From: Clostridia bacterium | GTDB taxonomy: Bacteria; Bacillota; Clostridia; Oscillospirales; CAG-272 | Direction: 5' to 3' | NCBI GenBank assembly: GCA_017504625.1 | Contig: JAFVQU010000018.1 | Coordinates: forward strand, 1-42,629 | DNA: 42,629 bases | Notes under the pieces: generated by a model | What the model saw: only the letters and a program-made list of their open reading frames with translations | What the model was told of the DNA's origin: nothing | The model's database searches: none | Part shown: piece after piece, positions 42,555 to 42,629 of the stretch | Numbering within the stretch: the stretch's first letter is position 1 | Layout of the letters: every line of letters begins with the position of its first letter | Translations under genes and position numbers: made by a program

Positions 42555-42629
42555 CTCAATAGCAGACAAGCTTGAGCGGATTGCGAGGAACGAGCAGCTT
42601 ATATATAACGCAGGTGTTGAAAAGGGCAA
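42489..42629. repeat. Right arm of exact terminal inverted repeat
   Basis: Exact reverse complement of 1-141. It covers the conserved 3' end of the 136-aa gene and the start of the MNNSIAD gene. Identity falls off just inside the arm, so the two cassettes differ upstream and converge here. Confidence 0.95.
42547..42629 (+). CDS. Tail-cassette A third gene, 5' fragment (cut by window edge)
   Basis: The first 27 codons (MNNSIADKLERIARNEQ, then LIYNAGVEKG) are identical at nucleotide level to the leftward fragment ending at base 1. The gene continues beyond the window. Because both cassettes lead into the same sequence, it may be one shared gene joined to alternative upstream adhesins, or two identical copies. 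Confidence 0.7.
   Translation, partial: MNNSIADKLERIARNEQLIYNAGVEKG

Noticed and set aside
41130-42629. Long open frame on the minus strand opposite adhesin A
   Set aside because: It lies antisense to the well-supported adhesin and accessory genes, has no family signature and arises from codon bias of the true frame.
1-42629. Diversity-generating retroelement or CRISPR array as the source of adhesin variation
   Set aside because: No reverse transcriptase motif, template repeat, or regularly spaced direct repeats were seen; the adhesin differences are spread across the domains rather than confined to adenine positions.

Overview
The window reads as almost all of a temperate phage genome (or excised prophage) from a spore-forming Clostridia host, probably gut Oscillospiraceae/Ruminococcaceae-like. 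The host inference rests on Gram-positive ribosome binding sites, Clostridia-type phage proteins (YopX, replisome organizer, BppU-like adhesins, Prp protease) and a 117-bp fragment of a host cotJC-type manganese-catalase/spore-coat gene beside the integrase. No host housekeeping gene, tRNA, rRNA or CRISPR array is visible. No gene-free stretch exceeds 300 bases.

Layout. 1-1779 (-): tail-adhesin cassette B (BppU-like adhesin, 136-aa accessory protein, start of a third gene). 2038-5646: two convergent serine recombinases with the cotJC fragment between them, then a 53-aa membrane protein and a LexA/CI-type repressor that share a leftward operon with the second recombinase. 5647-5810: divergent promoters with repeated GTTTAGA operator half-sites. 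5811-15732 (+): Cro-like regulator, small genes, a Rad50/SbcC-like ATPase with an MBL-fold partner, replisome organizer containing candidate origin iterons, small zinc-ribbon proteins, a YopX fusion, SSB and a C5-cytosine methyltransferase, closed by a terminator. 15844-26800 (+): small and large terminase, P22-like portal, Prp-type protease, scaffold, N4-gp56-family capsid protein, connectors, a nozzle/propeller-like protein and internal-virion-like proteins. 26814-40838: one 4674-residue polyvalent protein. 40914-42629 (+): tail-adhesin cassette A, a paralogous copy of cassette B in the opposite orientation.

No tape measure, tail tube or sheath is recognisable. The P22-like portal, N4-gp56 capsid and large ejection-like proteins suggest a short-tailed (podovirus-like) virion. 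The giant protein would be packaged and delivered with the DNA: it carries two HExxH metallopeptidase-like sites, an N6-adenine-methylase-like domain and an SNF2-like helicase, resembling DarB-type antirestriction proteins. The scaffold and capsid proteins both carry LNLQLFA at the N-terminus, the Prp cleavage signature, and the phage encodes its own Prp homologue between portal and scaffold.

Most notable: (1) the window ends are an exact 141-bp inverted repeat that joins two adhesin cassettes with divergent receptor-binding regions, so a fibre-switching arrangement or a duplicated cassette lies at the unassembled junction; (2) the cotJC fragment lies between the 3' ends of two serine recombinases, one of them truncated at the junction; (3) two small ORFs with strong ribosome binding sites sit in the +1 frame inside the giant gene, exactly at seams between its domains, suggesting the giant gene arose by read-through fusion of an ancestral operon. 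Lysis genes are not seen and probably lie in the missing segment between the inverted repeats.
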